A stretch of 6,763 nucleotides of DNA from Acidobacteriaceae bacterium. Lineage in GTDB: Bacteria > Acidobacteriota > Terriglobia > Terriglobales > Acidobacteriaceae. A program made the translations under genes and the position numbers. Location: contig PLSH01000145.1 in assembly GCA_003165095.1 (NCBI GenBank), positions 24,652-31,414 of the forward strand, written 5' to 3'. Shown here piece by piece: positions 1 through 6,357 of this stretch (the first letter of the stretch is position 1; each line of letters starts with the position of its first letter). The notes beneath the pieces are model-generated. The model was not told the origin of the DNA. It ran no database searches and saw only the letters and a program-made list of their open reading frames with translations.

Positions 1-855
1 ATCTCGTGGAAGATCGTCGAAGAGATTTCAGTGAACGCGGCGCGATTGCTCAAGCCGGTATTCGACCGCGAAAATGGCCGCAATGGCCGGCTCTCCATCC
101 AGACCGACCCGAGAAACTATCGCAACACCGATGCGATGCTGGCGCAGGCCATCCACTTCAGCCAGCTGGCGCCCAACATGATTGTGAAAATCGCGGCCAC
201 GCACGCCGGTATTCGAGCGATTGAGGAAGCGACGTATCGCGGAGTGAGCATCAACGCCACGGTGAGCTTTACGCTGCCGCAAACCATCGCCGTTGCCGAG
301 GCCGTGGAGCGCGGCCTGAAACGCAGAGAGGCCGAGGGCCTCGAGATCGCCACCATGGGGCCGGTGTGCACCATCATGGTTGGCCGCCTCGACGACTGGC
401 TCAAGGTGCTTCTGGACAAGGAGAATCTCTCCGTCGATCCCGGCTACCTGGAGTGGGCGGGCGTCGCGGTCTTCAAGAAGGCATACAAAATCTATCGCGA
501 GCGCGGATACCGGCTGCGGCTTCTCTCTGCGGCTTTTCGCAATCACATGCACTGGAGCGAGTTGATCGGAGGCGATGTCGTGATTTCTCCGCCCTGCGCC
601 TGGCAAAAGCGCTACAACGAGAGCGACATCGAAGTGATTTCCCGAATCGACACGCCGGTCGACCCCACGATCGTCGATACGCTGCTCAAGAAGTTTCCCG
701 ACTTCAAGCGCGCCTACACAGAGAATGGCCTGTCGCTTGAGGAATTCGACACGTTCGGGTCGACTCGCCGCACCTTGCGTCAGTTCATCGCCGCCTGCGC
801 TGAGATGAACAGCATCGTCCGCGACATCATGCTACCCAATCCCGACATTGAGTGA
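1..855 (+). CDS. Transaldolase-family protein, 3' part (5' end outside window)
   Basis: The frame is open to the left edge (it begins I-S-W-K-I-V-E-E), so the GTG at 31 is not the start and an N-terminal part is missing. About 284 residues are visible. Class I transaldolases move a dihydroxyacetone unit between sugar phosphates in the cytoplasmic pentose phosphate pathway, through a Schiff base on a barrel-strand lysine. Seen here: the strand MIVKIAATHAG, whose lysine codon is 187-189 and is the expected Schiff-base lysine, followed by GVSINATVSFT, which matches the family's next strand. Further on are TMGPVCTIMVGRLDDW, LLSAAFRNHMHW and GGDVVISPP, all typical of a longer transaldolase-like subfamily. 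The C-terminus looks complete (MLPNPDIE, then TGA). No signal peptide can be judged. The gene converges on glpP with 9 bp between stops. Assignment to the family is firm; true transaldolase rather than a related aldolase activity is inferred. Confidence 0.88.
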   Translation: MSWKIVEEISVNAARLLKPVFDRENGRNGRLSIQTDPRNYRNTDAMLAQAIHFSQLAPNMIVKIAATHAGIRAIEEATYRGVSINATVSFTLPQTIAVAEAVERGLKRREAEGLEIATMGPVCTIMVGRLDDWLKVLLDKENLSVDPGYLEWAGVAVFKKAYKIYRERGYRLRLLSAAFRNHMHWSELIGGDVVISPPCAWQKRYNESDIEVISRIDTPVDPTIVDTLLKKFPDFKRAYTENGLSLEEFDTFGSTRRTLRQFIAACAEMNSIVRDIMLPNPDIE

Positions 856-864
856 GGGCGCTCG

Positions 865-1448
865 CTATGGAATCCACATCAGCGGGTTACTGGTCGAGAT
901 CGCGCTCAACCCCTGTGCCAGCAGGTCTTCCACTTCCTTCATGGTCTGGATCAGCCCACCACCCACAACGGGAAGATCGAGCGAAAGCGCCCGCACGCGA
1001 TCAAGAATCTTGGGAGCTACCTGGCAGGCAAGATTTCCAGCGCGTGCACCGGCGTATTCTTCAGTTGATTGGTGATGGTGTCCATTGCGCCGCTGTCCAG
1101 CAGAAAAGTACGCTGAACGCCATACAGTCCAATCGCCAGCGCATGCCGCAACGGATCAAGGTGCGTGGAGATGATGCCCCGCGCGCCCACGCGCTTCAGA
1201 TAATTCACCGCGTATTTGTCGCGCGAGAATCCATTGAGCAGATCGAGGTTGACGATGGGAAGCTTGCCGGCGGCAAGAATCTTCTGGATCATTGTTTCGG
1301 AGTTTTCCAAGTCGCCGGTGAGGAGGTAGACGATTTTGCCGTGCGCGGCGATTGCCTGTTCCACATGCTCAGCTTTTCGGACGGCAGGAATAATAAGAGT
1401 CTCTTCGCAGAAGACACGCAACGATGTCAACGGTTCCTGCATCGTCAT
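865..1448 (-). pseudogene. glpP: Glycerol-3-phosphate-responsive antiterminator (GlpP family), frameshifted
   Basis: GlpP proteins are small cytoplasmic RNA-binding regulators that, with glycerol-3-phosphate, allow transcription past leader terminators of glycerol genes. The ATG at 1448 follows AGGGGG at a 7-nt spacing. The first frame reads family-like motifs: IIPAVRK (residues 19-25), VNLDLLNGFSRDKY (66-79), GIISTH (91-96), VQRTFLLDSGAM (111-122) and LEILPA (137-142). It then hits TAG at 1017-1019. From 1020 leftward the next frame continues the same protein without a gap: VAPKILDRV, LPVVGGGLIQT, AISTSNPLMW, ending TAG at 865-867. Adding one base at 1022-1025 (GCCAGG to GCCCAGG on the coding strand) gives PAQVAP and a product of about 194 residues, close to the roughly 190 of Bacillus GlpP. 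No glycerol kinase, facilitator or dehydrogenase gene is visible beside it. It may be a true recent pseudogene or a sequencing/assembly indel. Confidence 0.85.
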
Positions 1449-1651
1449 TCCAGTGCCCCCTCTAGTCTTCCAGTTCGTGCTCGATCGCAGTTAGGGCAAG
1501 GAGCCCACTGTCTGGGCGCGCCGGGTGCGCGATTCAACAGATGGCCGCTCTGAGTCTGTGCCGCAAGAGAACTACCTATTCTAAACATCGAGCCGAAGCA
1601 GAGGCGAGTGAGGAATTGGGATCTATTCACTGTTCTCACGGGAAATGCCGG

Positions 1652-2746
1652 TTAGCTGCGGCGGCCACGCCCGCGAACCATTCTGGCTTTGGCGGTCGAC
1701 TCACGCACAATCAACTCCGCTTCCACCCTGATCTTTGCCACGGATTCTTCTCCCGACATCAGCTTTAACAGGTTTTCCATGGCCAATTGCCCCATCCGCC
1801 GCATGGGCTGGCGAACGGTGGTTAACGGCGGCTGCGTGTAGGACGAGAAAAACAGGTCGTCGAAGCCGGCCACGGAAACATCTTCCGGCACGCGCAGTCC
1901 GCGTACCCGAATTTGCCGCATCGCACCCAGCGCGGACATGTCGTTATAGCAGCAGACTGCCGTGGGAGGATGGGCGAGGTCAAGCAGCTTTCCCATGGCC
2001 TTGATTGCAGCCTCGGGTTTGCCGTCGCCATGCACCACCAGTTCGGGAATGAGGGCCACTCCGGCGGCATCCAGAGCTGCGCGGTACCCGGCCAATCGCT
2101 CCACATCCGATTGGTAGCCGAATTGATCGCCGAGATACGCAATCCGCCTGTGCCCAAGCCCGATCAGGTGTTCGGTCACGGCGCGAGTTCCCTCAAGATT
2201 CGCAATCATCACCGAATGCACAAATGCGCCCGGAAACTGATCGTTGACCAGGACGATGGGAACCATCATCTCCTCGAGCAGCGGCAGGTACAACGCGCCC
2301 ACCCGGGACGATGTGACAATAATGCCATCCACGCGTTGCTCGGCAAATGCCCTGACCACTTTTCTTTCGCGCACCGGATCGGCATTAGAGTCCGCCAGGA
2401 AGACGGAGTAACCATGGTCGTTAGCGGTCTGCTCAATCCCGCACACCACCTCGCTCGCGAAGGGATCGGCAACGGTGGTGACCACCAGCCCTATGGTCCG
2501 CGTCCGCCGGGTGACCAAGCCGCGCGCGACGGCACTGGCCCGATAGCCTGCTTCGTCGGCAATCTTGCGGATTCTAGCGGCGGTCTCCGCGTTCACGAGC
2601 GGGCTGTTCTGCAGCGCACGAGAAACCGTGGGGTGCGAAACCCTGGCAAGGCGCGCAATGTCCTTAATTGAAGGTTGACGAAGAACTCGTTTCGGGACGT
2701 CGGCATACGACCCAACCGGAACTTTGCCCTCGTTCTTTTCAAACAT
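1652..2746 (-). CDS. LacI-family transcriptional regulator
   Basis: This is a cytoplasmic sugar-responsive DNA-binding repressor or activator of 364 residues. The ATG at 2746 is chosen because GGAGAAG lies 7 nt upstream (2754-2760); an in-frame GTG at 2767 has no ribosome site. After an unusually long, polar N-terminal tail of about 25 residues comes the helix-turn-helix (about 26-50: SIKDIARLARVSHPTVSRAL). The hinge helix follows at about 71-80 (SAVARGLVTR), then a periplasmic-binding-protein-like effector domain starting TIGLVV. Typical effector-domain signatures are VADPFASEV, VDGIIVTSS, GHRRIAYLGD, CCYNDMSALG, VSVAGFDDLFFSSYTQPPLTTVRQP and MGQLAMENL. The effector sugar cannot be read from sequence. 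It is divergent from the GH26 gene across 327 bp, the usual layout for a local CAZyme regulator, so control of GH26, and perhaps of the GH105-like gene, is the natural inference. A possible autoregulatory palindrome lies just upstream. Confidence 0.93.
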   Translation of the reverse strand: MFEKNEGKVPVGSYADVPKRVLRQPSIKDIARLARVSHPTVSRALQNSPLVNAETAARIRKIADEAGYRASAVARGLVTRRTRTIGLVVTTVADPFASEVVCGIEQTANDHGYSVFLADSNADPVRERKVVRAFAEQRVDGIIVTSSRVGALYLPLLEEMMVPIVLVNDQFPGAFVHSVMIANLEGTRAVTEHLIGLGHRRIAYLGDQFGYQSDVERLAGYRAALDAAGVALIPELVVHGDGKPEAAIKAMGKLLDLAHPPTAVCCYNDMSALGAMRQIRVRGLRVPEDVSVAGFDDLFFSSYTQPPLTTVRQPMRRMGQLAMENLLKLMSGEESVAKIRVEAELIVRESTAKARMVRGRGRRS

Positions 2747-2753
2747 GGCAGTT

Positions 2754-2760
2754 CTTCTCC
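2754..2760 (-). promoter_or_regulatory. Ribosome binding site deciding the lacI-type start
   Basis: The coding strand reads GGAGAAG followed by 7 nt and then ATG at 2746. The alternative in-frame GTG at 2767 lies upstream of this site and has no purine-rich stretch of its own. The site therefore supports the shorter 364-residue product. Confidence 0.7.
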
Positions 2761-2763
2761 ATT

Positions 2764-2775
2764 GCACACGTGTAC
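2764..2775. promoter_or_regulatory. Candidate operator palindrome GCACACGTGTAC
   Basis: A perfect 8-bp palindrome, ACACGTGT (2766-2773), is flanked by one mismatched pair and then one matched pair. It is centred on CG, as many LacI-family operators are. It sits 18 bp upstream of the regulator's ATG and just downstream of the candidate -10 at 2782-2787, where binding would block initiation. Autoregulation is an inference; one short palindrome is weak evidence by itself. Confidence 0.35.
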
Positions 2776-2781
2776 GGTCGA

Positions 2782-2815
2782 ACTAAGTCTCAATCAGTGA
2801 GCAGATTCAAGTCAA
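2782..2815 (-). promoter_or_regulatory. Candidate sigma70 promoter for the LacI-family gene
   Basis: On the minus strand TTGAAT (2805-2810) is followed by a 17-nt spacer and CTTAGT (2782-2787), a partial match to the -35/-10 consensus. An overlapping TTGACT (2810-2815) is a better -35 but leaves a longer spacer. Transcription would start around 2775, at the ACACGTGT palindrome. The -10 is poor, so this is tentative. Confidence 0.3.
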
Positions 2816-2820
2816 TGCGT

Positions 2821-2848
2821 TGCGCCTCCTGCGGAGGCTGCGCAGGAG
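2821..2848. repeat. Two mutually exclusive inverted repeats (possible switching hairpin)
   Basis: GCCTCC-TGC-GGAGGC (2824-2838) is a perfect 6-bp stem with a 3-nt loop. Overlapping it, CTCCTGCG (2826-2833) pairs perfectly with CGCAGGAG (2841-2848) across a 7-nt loop. The first stem can be lengthened through TGC/GCA-type flanks with a bulge. Only one can form at a time. The element lies upstream of the regulator's predicted start site and 225 bp upstream of GH26, so whether it is transcribed is unknown. Confidence 0.5.
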
Positions 2849-3007
2849 CATCCATATCAGGATGGTTTGACCAGGCGGATGGCCTGTTCGGCGCCTTCAC
2901 CGGGCCGCGAACACATCTCTGCACCGGCTTTTGTCTCTCCCGGCCGCCAGGCAGTAAGATCGATGGGTCAATTGAGAACGGTATCAGCGGTGTCTCTGTA
3001 AACGAGT

Positions 3008-3050
3008 CCGCGGGCTTCGATTGCCTGCCGCGTCACACCGGGGCCCGCGG
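3008..3050 (+). repeat. Inverted repeat in the GH26 leader
   Basis: CCGCGGGC (3008-3015) and GCCCGCGG (3043-3050) are perfect 8-bp complements with a 27-nt loop, and two additional G-U pairs are possible inside the stem. The stem ends 12 nt before the GH26 Shine-Dalgarno GGGAGG (3062-3067), so it would leave the ribosome site free but lie next to it. A leader RNA structure or a chance GC-rich repeat are both possible. Confidence 0.45.
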
Positions 3051-3073
3051 TTTCCGCCACTGGGAGGCAGGAC

Positions 3074-5125
3074 ATGGCAAGAAACGATAACCCATTCCAC
3101 GTTGCATCCGCGCGCCAGGCCGCCCGATTGCGTTTCGCTATCACGCGGCGGCTGTCTCTTGCATTCGTCCTGTGCCTCGGCACGGCCTGCGCCGGTTATG
3201 CGCAAATCCCCGACGCTCAGCCGGTCAACCCGGACGCAACGCCGGCCGCGCGCGCCCTGCTTCACGATCTCGACACCATCTCGGGCCACGCCACCATCGC
3301 CGGCCAGCATAACTTTCCCAACACCGTCTCCCGCTATTCAGACCGCGTTTACGATCTGACCGGCAAATTCCCCGGCATCTTCGGGCAGGACTTCGGCTTC
3401 GCCGCCGGTGACGACAAGGACTCCACGCTGGGGCGTCCGTCCATGATCGACGAAGTAATTCGCGAATACCGCAGCGGTGCCGTGATTGCGCTTACCTGGC
3501 ACGCGGTGCGCCCCACAGACGATGAACCTGTGACTTTTCGCGACAGCGTGCAGGGCCATCTGACTGACTGGGAGTGGCAACAGGTGCTCACCCCGGGCAC
3601 TGACTTGAATAACCGCTGGCGCCGCCAGGTGGACCGCATCGCCGGCTACCTGAAAGAGCTCCAGGATGCCGGCGTGCCTGTGCTTTTCCGACCCTATCAC
3701 GAGATAAACGGCAATTGGTTCTGGTGGGGCGGCCGTCCCGGACCGAATGGCTCAGCCGCGCTTTACCGCCAACTTTACGACCGCTACGTGCACATTCATC
3801 ATCTCAACAACCTCGTCTGGGTGTGGAACGTGAACAGCCCCAATGGGACCAGCGCGGGTCCCGTGGCCGACTACTTTCCCGGCGCGGCCTACGCCGACGT
3901 GCTCACCATGGATATCTACGAACCGTACCGGCCGGATTTCTACTCGAGCATGGTTGCGCTCGCCGACCCCATTCACAAACCGATAGCGCTGGCTGAAGTG
4001 GGCGCCATGCCTTCGCTCGATACGCTTGCACAAGAGCCGCGCTGGGCGTACTTCATGATGTGGAGCGGAATGGCCGAGGGCTACAACACCCCCGACCAGT
4101 TACAGGCGACTTTCCACGCGACGAATATCATCAACCGCGGCGATCCACGCCTCTCTGCGCCGTTGCCCGCTCCCACTGCGCCTCCGGGGCCGGGAGACGT
4201 TCAAGCCGGCGCGGAGGTGCGCGCCTTGCTCGGCAAGCTGGCTGAGGCGAAAGGGAACGGAACTCTCGCCGGACAAACCGTCGCCGAGTCTGCCAACCCG
4301 GCGTCCGCTGAGGTGCAGGCAATCGTTGCTGCAACCGGCAAGATGCCGGCAGTGGTCGAGCTCGATCTGACTGGCGCCACTGACGCCAAAACTTTGCTTG
4401 CGCAGGTTCGCGGGGCCACGCAGCAGGGCCAGTTGGTCTTGTTGCGCTGGACGCCGCCGCGCCCCTCCGACAATGCCGCAACCGGCGCGCTCACCGATTT
4501 TGAATGGCAGCAGTTGCTCGAACCGGGTACAGATCTGAATCGGCGCTGGGAAGCCCAGGCCGACGCCGCGGCCGCGTTGCTGCGCCCGCTCGCCGACGCG
4601 CATCTCGCCGTGCTCTGGAGCCCTTATCCGGCCTCGAACGCAACCAGCCCGGCCCCAAACGCGGCTTTTCCGCCGTCGAACGCCAAGGTGACTGTCAACT
4701 GGTGGGCAGGCCGCCCCGGCCCCGCAGGTTCGCGCGAGTTATATCTGAAGCTTCATGAGCGCCTCACCGGCCACGGGAACCTGCACAACCTGGCCTGGGT
4801 CTGGGAAGCGGCGCCCCCCAGTTTCATTCCCGGAGGAAACAACGGTCTCGAAGACTTTTTCCCCGGCGCGTTGTACATCGATGCCATGACGCTGGACACG
4901 GAAACGCTTGGGGGAGGACGCCGTTTCCCGCTTGATCGGCTTCTCTCTCAATTCGCCGGCGGCAAACCGTTCGGGGTCCGCGTGGCTACAGGCGTACCGC
5001 CTGCGGACTCGCTGGCCAGGGAGACAAATTGGCGCTGGATTGTGCTTTCGCCGGCCGCCTCCAGTTCCGATGCGATCAAAGCGTTCTATGCAGATCCGCA
5101 TGTGCTCGCCGCACCGCAGAAATAA
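3074..5125 (+). CDS. Secreted GH26 glycosidase with a second, catalytically dead GH26-like domain
   Basis: This 683-residue protein starts at the ATG at 3074, 6 nt after GGGAGG. A Sec-type signal spans about residues 20-43 (RR, then hydrophobic LSLAFVLCLGTACAGYA, cleaved before Q44). Domain 1 (about 50-360) is a GH26 (beta-mannanase clan) barrel. It has LTWHAVRP, then FRPYHEINGNWFWWGGRPGP with acid/base Glu210, and IALAEVG with nucleophile Glu308. GH26 enzymes are retaining, mostly endo-beta-1,4-mannanases, with some acting on other beta-glucans or xylan. After a Pro-rich linker (about 361-375) domain 2 (about 376-680) repeats the same order: LTDFEWQQLLEPGTDLNRRW mirrors LTDWEWQQVLTPGTDLNNRW, and NWWAGRPGP mirrors WFWWGGRPGP. 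In domain 2 the HE pair is replaced by PA, a 16-residue Pro/Ala/Ser-rich insert follows, and the nucleophile strand reads FGVRVATG without Glu. It converges on the GH105-like gene (44 bp between stops, no strong terminator). Confidence 0.9.
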   Translation: MARNDNPFHVASARQAARLRFAITRRLSLAFVLCLGTACAGYAQIPDAQPVNPDATPAARALLHDLDTISGHATIAGQHNFPNTVSRYSDRVYDLTGKFPGIFGQDFGFAAGDDKDSTLGRPSMIDEVIREYRSGAVIALTWHAVRPTDDEPVTFRDSVQGHLTDWEWQQVLTPGTDLNNRWRRQVDRIAGYLKELQDAGVPVLFRPYHEINGNWFWWGGRPGPNGSAALYRQLYDRYVHIHHLNNLVWVWNVNSPNGTSAGPVADYFPGAAYADVLTMDIYEPYRPDFYSSMVALADPIHKPIALAEVGAMPSLDTLAQEPRWAYFMMWSGMAEGYNTPDQLQATFHATNIINRGDPRLSAPLPAPTAPPGPGDVQAGAEVRALLGKLAEAKGNGTLAGQTVAESANPASAEVQAIVAATGKMPAVVELDLTGATDAKTLLAQVRGATQQGQLVLLRWTPPRPSDNAATGALTDFEWQQLLEPGTDLNRRWEAQADAAAALLRPLADAHLAVLWSPYPASNATSPAPNAAFPPSNAKVTVNWWAGRPGPAGSRELYLKLHERLTGHGNLHNLAWVWEAAPPSFIPGGNNGLEDFFPGALYIDAMTLDTETLGGGRRFPLDRLLSQFAGGKPFGVRVATGVPPADSLARETNWRWIVLSPAASSSDAIKAFYADPHVLAAPQK

Positions 5126-5169
5126 GGACGGGCGGCAAAGCACCCGCTGAATGGCGCGATCTGCGTGTT

Positions 5170-6237
5170 TCAAATCGGACGGCCGCCTGCGCTCTCCATG
5201 AGAATGCAGAAGGACTGGGCTTCTGTCGAAACGCCGGGGTGGTCGAAATTGGGCGCTCCGCATGCACCCTGGACGAAGCCGTACTCATCCATCTTTGCGC
5301 GGGCGGCGAGGCGCATTCCGTCAGCGTGAACTCTGTACCCCGCCGGGAGCCAGCCGTCCGCAACACCGATATAGGACGCGTAGGCAAGCATCTGCGCAAG
5401 ATTGGTTTCAACAAACGTCGCGGGCTGGTCCACCACGTCGTGAAAAAGGCCGTCGGAACGTTGGTACGCAAGACAGCCGTCAAGAAGCTGGCGTGCAAAC
5501 TCGGCAAGCTGTCCGCGATCCTCGCGCCGGTTGGCGGGCAGGCTGCGGATGACTCGAGCCAGGCCCGCGGCAGCCCAGCCGTTGCCACCGCCCCAGAAAT
5601 TCCCGTCCTTCAATTCCCGCTTGCCGTCATCCCAGATGTGCGCCAGCAACTGTTTCCGCGGATTCCAGAGCCGCTGCCGGAAGCCGTTGATCTGGGCCAT
5701 TGCCTCATCGTAGAAACCCATCGCGGCCAGAAACGGTGGTGCGCCATTGAAGCCATCGGACCACACCTCCGGCGCGCCGAAGACGTGATACAGAGTGCCA
5801 TCCACGCTGCGCGGGGCTTTGTGCCTGATCCAGTCCAGCAGCCCGTCAACTGCCAGGCGCATCCGTGGGTCGCCTGTCCATTCCGCAGCCTTCGCGTATG
5901 CCGCGCCTCCCATTGCGGGGTCGGTGGGGCCGCCGGAGACGACCACACCAAGCCGTCCGTCCGGAGTCCCTTGCACAATAGCCGCCGTGGTTAGCAGGAT
6001 TACACGCTCGCGGTCGCCGGCTTCGAGCAGCGCCTGGGCGAGGATTCCCTGTTCCCAGTCGCGCCGCTCCATCGCCCAGGCGGCTGCCACGGCCCTCTCG
6101 ATGCGCTGCGAGCTTTCAGATTGCCGCCTGATTTCTGGATTCGCCTGGATGCTCGCACCGCGCTCCGCCAATCCCTGCCCCGAAGCCCTATGCGCGCTCG
6201 CAATCATTGCCGCGTACAGAAATGACCGTCGATCCAT
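5170..6237 (-). CDS. Tat-exported GH105/GH88-like glycoside hydrolase
   Basis: The 355-residue product starts at the ATG at 6237; an in-frame extension to 6408 is a chance open frame. The start is supported by the leader MDRRSFLYAAMIASA, a twin-arginine (RRxFL) export signal, although GAGG is only 2 nt from the ATG. The body matches the six-hairpin GH88/GH105 fold that removes unsaturated uronic acids from pectin or other lyase products by a hydration mechanism. The motifs are LYHVFGAPEVWSDGFNGAPPFLA (150-171) with the likely catalytic Asp161, IWDDGKRELKDGNFWGGGNGW (201-221), LAYQRSDGLFHDVVD (256-270), TFVETNLAQMLAYASY (274-289) and YGFVQGACGAP then FDHPG (319-335). Length is near the family's usual 350-380. 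The exact substrate cannot be read. Convergent with GH26 and in the same direction as the barrel-protein gene at the right edge, but 444 bp away from it, with its own candidate promoter. Confidence 0.82.
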   Translation of the reverse strand: MDRRSFLYAAMIASAHRASGQGLAERGASIQANPEIRRQSESSQRIERAVAAAWAMERRDWEQGILAQALLEAGDRERVILLTTAAIVQGTPDGRLGVVVSGGPTDPAMGGAAYAKAAEWTGDPRMRLAVDGLLDWIRHKAPRSVDGTLYHVFGAPEVWSDGFNGAPPFLAAMGFYDEAMAQINGFRQRLWNPRKQLLAHIWDDGKRELKDGNFWGGGNGWAAAGLARVIRSLPANRREDRGQLAEFARQLLDGCLAYQRSDGLFHDVVDQPATFVETNLAQMLAYASYIGVADGWLPAGYRVHADGMRLAARAKMDEYGFVQGACGAPNFDHPGVSTEAQSFCILMESAGGRPI

Positions 6238-6273
6238 ATCCTCACTAACCCCGCTTTCATTCAAGGACGCACA

Positions 6274-6302
6274 ATCATAGCGTACCCGGCGGGAGTGATG
6301 AA
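6274..6302 (-). promoter_or_regulatory. Candidate sigma70 promoter of the GH105-like gene
   Basis: On the minus strand TTCATC (6297-6302) is followed by a 17-nt spacer and TATGAT (6274-6279), which matches five of six consensus -10 bases. The start point would be near 6267, giving a leader of about 30 nt before the ATG at 6237. The -35 is weak (three of six), which suits an activated or repressed gene. Confidence 0.45.
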
Positions 6303-6357
6303 CTGAGCAAGCGAGCGACCATCCATCCGAACACCTCAAGAAAACCGCCCGACCGGA

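Larger units (their letters stand above)
2747..3073. other. Divergent control region between LacI-type gene and GH26
   Basis: No credible gene lies in these 327 bp. They contain the regulator's ribosome site and candidate promoter, the ACACGTGT palindrome, the nested hairpins at 2821-2848, an 8-bp palindrome TCAATTGA (2968-2975), a TGTAAACG sequence (2997-3004) resembling one half of a LacI/CcpA-type operator, and a GC-rich stem at 3008-3050. I could not find a convincing -35/-10 pair for the rightward GH26 gene; TTGAGA at 2972-2977 is the best -35-like element but lacks a well-placed -10. A 140-codon open frame crossing the region (2668-3090) has no ribosome site, runs antisense into the regulator and ends inside GH26, so it is not a gene. 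Confidence 0.6.

Noticed and set aside
852..1553. Rightward open frame of 233 codons following the transaldolase
   Set aside because: It is antisense to the glpP-type gene and ignores the strong protein-level match on the other strand; its composition is not protein-like.
1445..1639. Leftward 64-codon frame overlapping the glpP start by ATGA and containing CPNC
   Set aside because: The overlap suggests translational coupling, but the GTG start has no ribosome site, there is only a single CxxC, and no family is recognisable. glpP has its own good ribosome site.
1913..2671. Rightward open frame of 252 codons
   Set aside because: It is entirely antisense to the LacI-family gene, whose domains are unmistakable; no ribosome site or family motifs.
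2668..3090. Rightward 140-codon frame spanning the divergent control region
   Set aside because: No ribosome site, begins antisense inside the regulator and ends after the GH26 start; Cys/Gly-rich chance translation.
3176..3205. Lipoprotein signal (cysteines at GH26 residues 34 and 39)
   Set aside because: Neither cysteine has a proper lipobox (position -3 is not Leu/Val before small residues, e.g. GTAC); ordinary signal peptidase I cleavage after GYA fits better.
5126..5169. Possible bidirectional terminator between GH26 and the GH105-like gene
   Set aside because: Only a 4-bp GCGG/CCGC pairing with an 8-nt loop and no T-run was found; too weak to call.
5029..5994. Long rightward open frame of 321 codons
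   Set aside because: It lies antisense to the GH105-like gene, starts inside GH26, has no recognisable motifs, and is explained by GC-rich codon bias of the opposite strand.
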